Origin: Anoplopoma fimbria | Lineage: Eukaryota; Chordata; Actinopteri; Perciformes; Anoplopomatidae | NCBI RefSeq assembly: GCF_027596085.1 | Contig: NC_072464.1 | Span: forward strand, 17,683,624-17,747,623 | Length of the DNA: 64,000 nucleotides | Direction: 5' to 3' | Shown: positions 63,474 to 64,000 of the stretch, piece by piece | Layout of the letters: the number at the start of each line of letters is the position of its first letter | Numbering within the stretch: position 1 is the first letter of the stretch | The notes under the pieces: model-generated | What the model was told of the DNA's origin: nothing | Seen by the model: the letters and a program-made list of their open reading frames with translations, nothing else | The model's database searches: none | Program-made: the position numbers and the translations under genes

Positions 63474-63765
63474 TAAAGTGTCATCCACATACATTTGGAT
63501 GTTGGTGTAAGGATGTACTGATGGCTAGTCATTGATACAGCAATAGGCCCAGGACAGATCCTTGTGGGACACAGAGGGAAGCTGATTGGACCAATATGAT
63601 TCTATTCATTTAATTGCATCTGAAAAAAGCTGAAGATTACATTAAGACTTTATGATTTTCAGTGTCAAATGCTTTCATTAATTCAAGAAACACAGCTTAC
63701 ACAAAACCAACTTTATCCAATAGGATGTCTCAGTGGAATAATTGGCTCTGACGCCAAAATGCATT
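63474..63765 (-). pseudogene. LINE reverse-transcriptase fragment, heavily decayed
   Basis: On the minus strand: AVFLELMKAFDTENHKV (about 63,648-63,697) matches the 'AVFLDLSKAFDTVDH' block with its catalytic aspartate. CVPQGSVLGLLLY (about 63,535-63,580) matches 'GVPQGSVLGPLLF'. MYVDDTL (63,474-63,494) is the YxDD active-site block ('MYADDT'). Stops and frame changes lie between the blocks and the spacing is shortened by deletions. It differs in block wording from the relic at 47.4-48.0 kb, so it is a different LINE lineage. Upstream, ILLDKVGFV fits the preceding RT segment. No intact ORF remains. Confidence 0.78.
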
Positions 63766-64000
63766 AGGTGTGGTCAAGCTAAAAGGCTTTTCTTCAAATT
63801 CTCAAACTGAAATGTGTGCTGGCTACTATGGGTGTAATCTGGTTTTCATGACCACTAGCAGTGCCTTTTGTTGCCATGTCCTTTCTTTACACTTAATAAC
63901 AATTGGTGTATGGGTAATTGCCAGGCTGCCAATTTAAGCAAATAGCTTAAAAACAGAGTTTTTAAACAAAGTATGGACCGCCATAATGTAAAAAAGATTT
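63766..64000. other. non-coding sequence, possibly LINE body
   Basis: This could hold further decayed RT sequence of the minus-strand LINE, but I recognise no block. The window ends here. Confidence 0.35.

Overview
This window looks like nuclear DNA from a ray-finned fish, most likely a percomorph. The evidence is AT-rich sequence dense in stop codons, vertebrate-type microsatellites (TG, ATAC, GATG, TCAC), and relics of fish transposable elements: a Rex3-type RTE retrotransposon with a GATG tail, a tRNA-headed V-SINE, an L2-type 3' end, and several small non-autonomous DNA transposons. Family names rest on motif recognition and memory of fish repeats; no database search was run.

I found no host protein-coding gene. 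Every open frame is short (152 codons or fewer), and the only frames with recognisable protein similarity are decayed retrotransposon pieces. I see no tRNA gene outside the SINE, no rRNA, no convincing microRNA hairpin and no CRISPR array. The window is best read as a gene desert or the inside of a very long intron. Several GC-richer or homeodomain/POU-site-rich patches could be conserved non-coding elements, but conservation cannot be seen from a single sequence.

Layout. 0-13 kb: microsatellite and hairpin, then mostly unique DNA with a decayed MITE at 3.1-3.4 kb and possible repeats at 5.7 and 12.1 kb. 13-18.5 kb: a clean TA-flanked MITE (13.02-13.40 kb), a 42-bp-unit minisatellite (15.9-16.4 kb) beside an old repeat block, a G4-type motif and another probable repeat. 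18.5-33.4 kb: four DNA-transposon relics (22.7, 24.9, 25.8-26.3, 33.2 kb), a V-SINE (31.1 kb) and a minus-strand LINE 3' end (32.5 kb). 33.4-45 kb: largely unique sequence with candidate regulatory patches. 45-51.4 kb: a LINE endonuclease fragment on the plus strand, a LINE reverse-transcriptase fragment on the minus strand, and the Rex3 relic. 51-62 kb: mostly unique, with a 28-A run, a hAT-like relic, a long TG repeat, a second V-SINE fragment, the L2 3' end and a direct repeat. 62-64 kb: a 373-bp foldback element with target-site duplication, an ATAC microsatellite and another minus-strand reverse-transcriptase relic.

Nothing here amounts to an undescribed multi-gene system. The best items for follow-up are the foldback element at 62,967-63,339, the 57-base tail shared exactly by the V-SINE and the L2 end, and the minisatellite carrying 17 copies of a Myb-type hexamer.
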